Position numbers and translations under genes: made by a program
Notes under the pieces: model-generated
Databases searched by the model: none
Told to the model about the DNA's origin: nothing
Seen by the model: the letters and a program-made list of their open reading frames with translations, nothing else
Assembly: GCF_000422545.1 (NCBI RefSeq)
Contig: NZ_AULZ01000005.1
Location: 124,001-188,000 of the forward strand
Origin: Desulfocurvibacter africanus subsp. africanus DSM 2603
Lineage (GTDB): Bacteria > Desulfobacterota > Desulfovibrionia > Desulfovibrionales > Desulfovibrionaceae
Direction: 5' to 3'
DNA length: 64,000 nt
Shown here: positions 62,260 to 64,000 of the stretch, one piece after another
Layout: every line of letters begins with the position of its first letter
How positions within the stretch are numbered: the first letter of the stretch is position 1

Positions 62260-62319
62260 CTGGGAAAGGGCGCTGCCCTCTCCCAGACCCTCACCCGCCA
62301 GGGCTTAACAACGCCCTGG
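62260..62319 (+). repeat. 3' double stem-loop repeat (after topA)
   Basis: CTGGGAAAGGGC-GCT-GCCCTCTCCCAG, linker CACCCG, then CCAGGGC-TTAACAAC-GCCCTGG and ACCCGCG. The second stem differs from the mobB copy (CCAGGGG/CCCCCTGG) by compensating changes. Confidence 0.9.
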
Positions 62320-62338
62320 ACCCGCGATTTATTAATGG

Positions 62339-62376
62339 GAAAACCCGCCAAGCTGATGTTTGGCGGGTTTTTTTTG
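62339..62376 (+). terminator. Intrinsic terminator of topA
   Basis: AAACCCGCCAA-GCTGATG-TTTGGCGGGTTTTTTTTG, a strong stem and T run, 19 bases after the double stem-loop repeat. Confidence 0.92.
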
Positions 62377-62548
62377 CCTTACGGCACCCTTTGCCGATCA
62401 ATCAGGGCCTGATGGCCTTGCCGTACGAAAAGCGCTATGGTCGGCAAAAGCGGAGGAACGCAGGTCCTCTGCCGATTCCGGGCGCGAGGCGCGTCCGGAA
62501 CCACTGTCCGCAACCGCTCCACATGCGGAGCAAGCCGCGGAGTAGGCC

Positions 62549-63349
62549 ATGACGGAAAAGGATCGTGAAGAGCTGCGACAGGCCCGTGAGCTGCTGGAGA
62601 GTCCCGGCCTGGCCGCGAGGCTGAGCAACCTGGCCGGCGCGCCAGTGGAAGCGGCCCTGCGCAAGCTGCCCGTAGGCGTGCGCGACGGAGTGGACAAGGC
62701 CACGCGCAAGGCCCTGGAGGGCGCGCTGAACACCGCGCTCAAGACCCTGGACAGGGACGGCACGGCCGAAAGGACCTCGCGTAACAAGCTGCACAAAACC
62801 TGGGCGGCGGCAGCCGGCGGCGTGGGCGGCCTGTTCGGATTCTCCGGCCTGCTGCTGGAGTTGCCCGTGACCACGACCATCATGCTGCGCTCCATCGCGG
62901 ATATCGCCCACAGCAACGGCGAAGACCTGCGCCAGCCCGATGCCAGGCTGGCCTGTCTGGAGGTCTTCGCCCTGGGCGGCCCGTCCACGGGCGATGACGC
63001 CGCGGAAACGGGCTATTTCGCCGTACGCGCCTCCTTGGCCAAGGCCGTAGCCGAGGCGGCCAAATACGCAGCCGGCGCAAGCGCGGCCGAGAAAGGCGCG
63101 CCCGTGCTCGTGCGCCTCCTGTCCGCCATCACCAAACGCTTCGGGGTCACGGTCTCGCAGAAATTCGCAGCTCAGGCCGTGCCAGTCGTCGGGGCGTTGG
63201 GCGGGGCCGTGGTCAACTCCATTTTCATGAGCCACTTCCAGAACGTGGCCAGCGGCCACTTCACCGTGCGCCGCCTGGAACGCGCCTTCGGCAAGGACAC
63301 GGTACGCACGGCCTGGGAGGCGCTTGGCAGTCGGGAACAAGCCAGATAG
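62549..63349 (+). CDS. EcsC-family protein
   Basis: 266 residues. Helical N-terminus, then the EcsC core KTWAAAAGGVGGLFGFSGLL, LELPVTTTIMLRSIADIAHS and LACLEVFALGGPS, and the C-terminal PVVGALGGAVVNSIFMSHFQ, with two or three glycine-rich amphipathic or membrane helices. The family takes its name from Bacillus EcsC; biochemical role unclear, membrane-associated. ATG at 62549. It follows topA and its terminator, so it is transcribed separately. Confidence 0.88.
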   Translation: MTEKDREELRQARELLESPGLAARLSNLAGAPVEAALRKLPVGVRDGVDKATRKALEGALNTALKTLDRDGTAERTSRNKLHKTWAAAAGGVGGLFGFSGLLLELPVTTTIMLRSIADIAHSNGEDLRQPDARLACLEVFALGGPSTGDDAAETGYFAVRASLAKAVAEAAKYAAGASAAEKGAPVLVRLLSAITKRFGVTVSQKFAAQAVPVVGALGGAVVNSIFMSHFQNVASGHFTVRRLERAFGKDTVRTAWEALGSREQAR

Positions 63350-63427
63350 GTTAATGGCAGGTCATGCCGTCCTGCCAGGCTCGACAAATGGAGGACTGGA
63401 GGCGACCTGAAAACTGCTTGACGCCTA

Positions 63428-63442
63428 TAGACGACCGGTCTA
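63428..63442. promoter_or_regulatory. Inverted repeat just before the TetR gene, candidate operator
   Basis: TAGAC-GACCG-GTCTA, five-base perfect arms ten bases before the start codon, resembling the TAGACC-GGTCTA type of site used by NemR-like regulators. Confidence 0.55.
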
Positions 63443-63452
63443 GTAGAAATCC

Positions 63453-64000
63453 ATGCCCAAGATCGACACCAAGGAACGCATTCTGAACGCCGGGGCCGAG
63501 CTGGTGCACAGCAAAGGCTTCAACAACACGGGCATCAAGGAGATCCTTGATCTCGCAGGTGTGCCCAAGGGATCGTTCTACTTCTACTTTCCCAGCAAGG
63601 AGGCTTTCGGAGCCGAGTTGGTCGAGCACTATGCGCGTTCCGTCGGCTCATCGGCCATGGCCGTGCTCAAGGACGGCTCCCTGTCTCCTCTGGAACGCTA
63701 TCGCCGTTTCCTGTTGGGCTTCGAGGAGATCTTCGCCGAACAGGGCTTTTCCAAGGGTTGTCCCATAGGCAACCTGTGCCAGGAAATGGGCGACCTGAGT
63801 GGGACCATGCGCGACAAGCTGGCCGAGGTGGTCGGCCGCATGGCCGGAGCTGTCGAATCCGTGCTGCGCGAGGCGATGAACGCGGGCGAGATTTCCCCGG
63901 ATCTGGATGCGGCCGAGATGGCCCGTTTCCTCCTGGCCGGCTGGCAGGGCTCCATTCTGCTGGCCAAGGTGGACAAAAGCCTGGAGCCCATGCGCAGATT
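63453..64000 (+). CDS. TetR-family regulator, NemR/AcuR-like (3' end outside window)
   Basis: At least 182 residues visible; cut by the window end. HTH near residues 8-55 (KERILNAGAELVHSKGFNNT, GIKEILDLAGVPKGSFYFYF, PSKEAFGAELVEHYA). The ligand domain has KGCPIGNLCQEMGDLSGTMR, the Cys-containing motif shared by NemR/AcuR-type sensors of reactive electrophiles. Operator-like inverted repeat just upstream suggests autoregulation. Confidence 0.9.
   Translation, partial: MPKIDTKERILNAGAELVHSKGFNNTGIKEILDLAGVPKGSFYFYFPSKEAFGAELVEHYARSVGSSAMAVLKDGSLSPLERYRRFLLGFEEIFAEQGFSKGCPIGNLCQEMGDLSGTMRDKLAEVVGRMAGAVESVLREAMNAGEISPDLDAAEMARFLLAGWQGSILLAKVDKSLEPMRR

Noticed and set aside
1-64000. tRNA or rRNA genes
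   Set aside because: No T-loop consensus with matching acceptor stem and no rRNA-like conserved block was found on reading.

Overview
This 64 kb window of GC-rich DNA is chromosomal. The best guess for its source is a sulfate-reducing deltaproteobacterium of the Desulfovibrio/Desulfocurvibacter type. The basis is a MucR-family regulator, a heptahaem c-type cytochrome beside bd-like membrane subunits, a three-domain NifU next to NifS and cysteine synthesis genes, a UbiD-like decarboxylase of the futalosine-menaquinone type, a tungstate-type ABC permease and many MCP/c-di-GMP/hybrid-kinase signalling genes. This is inference from gene content; no rRNA or tRNA gene was found.

Layout. 0-4 kb: C-terminal part of a DEDD exonuclease, a MerR-like coiled-coil protein, and an overlapping amidoligase/glutamine-amidotransferase pair. 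3.7-9.4 kb (minus): a five-part ammonium-transporter-PAS-GGDEF-EAL fusion and a chemoreceptor. 9.4-10.6 kb: gene-poor. 10.6-16.6 kb: MucR regulator, RNase D, a secreted protein, a 28-residue membrane peptide, a coiled-coil membrane protein, a FUSC-type exporter and glycerate kinase. 17-21 kb: a three-gene quinol:cytochrome module (two bd-like membrane proteins and a 7-haem cytochrome) with a perfect palindrome upstream. 21-31.5 kb: lipoprotein, UbiD decarboxylase with a half-size GDT1 protein, DUF2795 protein, rfbA, and a minus-strand operon of O-antigen-polymerase-like, TPR and hybrid-kinase genes. 31.7-35.7 kb: nifU-nifS-cysK-cysE, which supplies sulfur and Fe-S clusters. 36-44 kb: rRNA-methyltransferase-like gene, KASIII plus radical SAM pair, GGCT, tungstate-type ABC genes with MobB, aldehyde dehydrogenase. 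44.3-50.8 kb: purine salvage and nucleoside import (gpt, BMP lipoprotein, two permeases, double ATPase) with a methionine aminopeptidase in the middle. 51.2-55.1 kb (minus): an acyl-carrier-protein, BtrH-like and ABC-2 exporter cassette. 55.3-64 kb: FAD oxidoreductase flanked by two related small ORFs, acyl-CoA synthetase, XRE-cupin regulator, topA, EcsC and a NemR-like TetR gene cut by the window end.

Two repeat families run through the window. One is a 128-bp multi-hairpin element (four copies) with terminal inverted repeats ending in TA, like a MITE; twice its first bases complete the TAG stop codon of the gene before it. The other (ten copies) is a double stem-loop just after stop codons, nearly always in the orientation of the gene it follows. 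In four cases it lies between the stop codon and a separate intrinsic terminator, and its stems vary in sequence while remaining paired. These repeats and the ACP/BtrH-like/ABC cassette, possibly with the KASIII/radical-SAM pair, are the observations most worth following.
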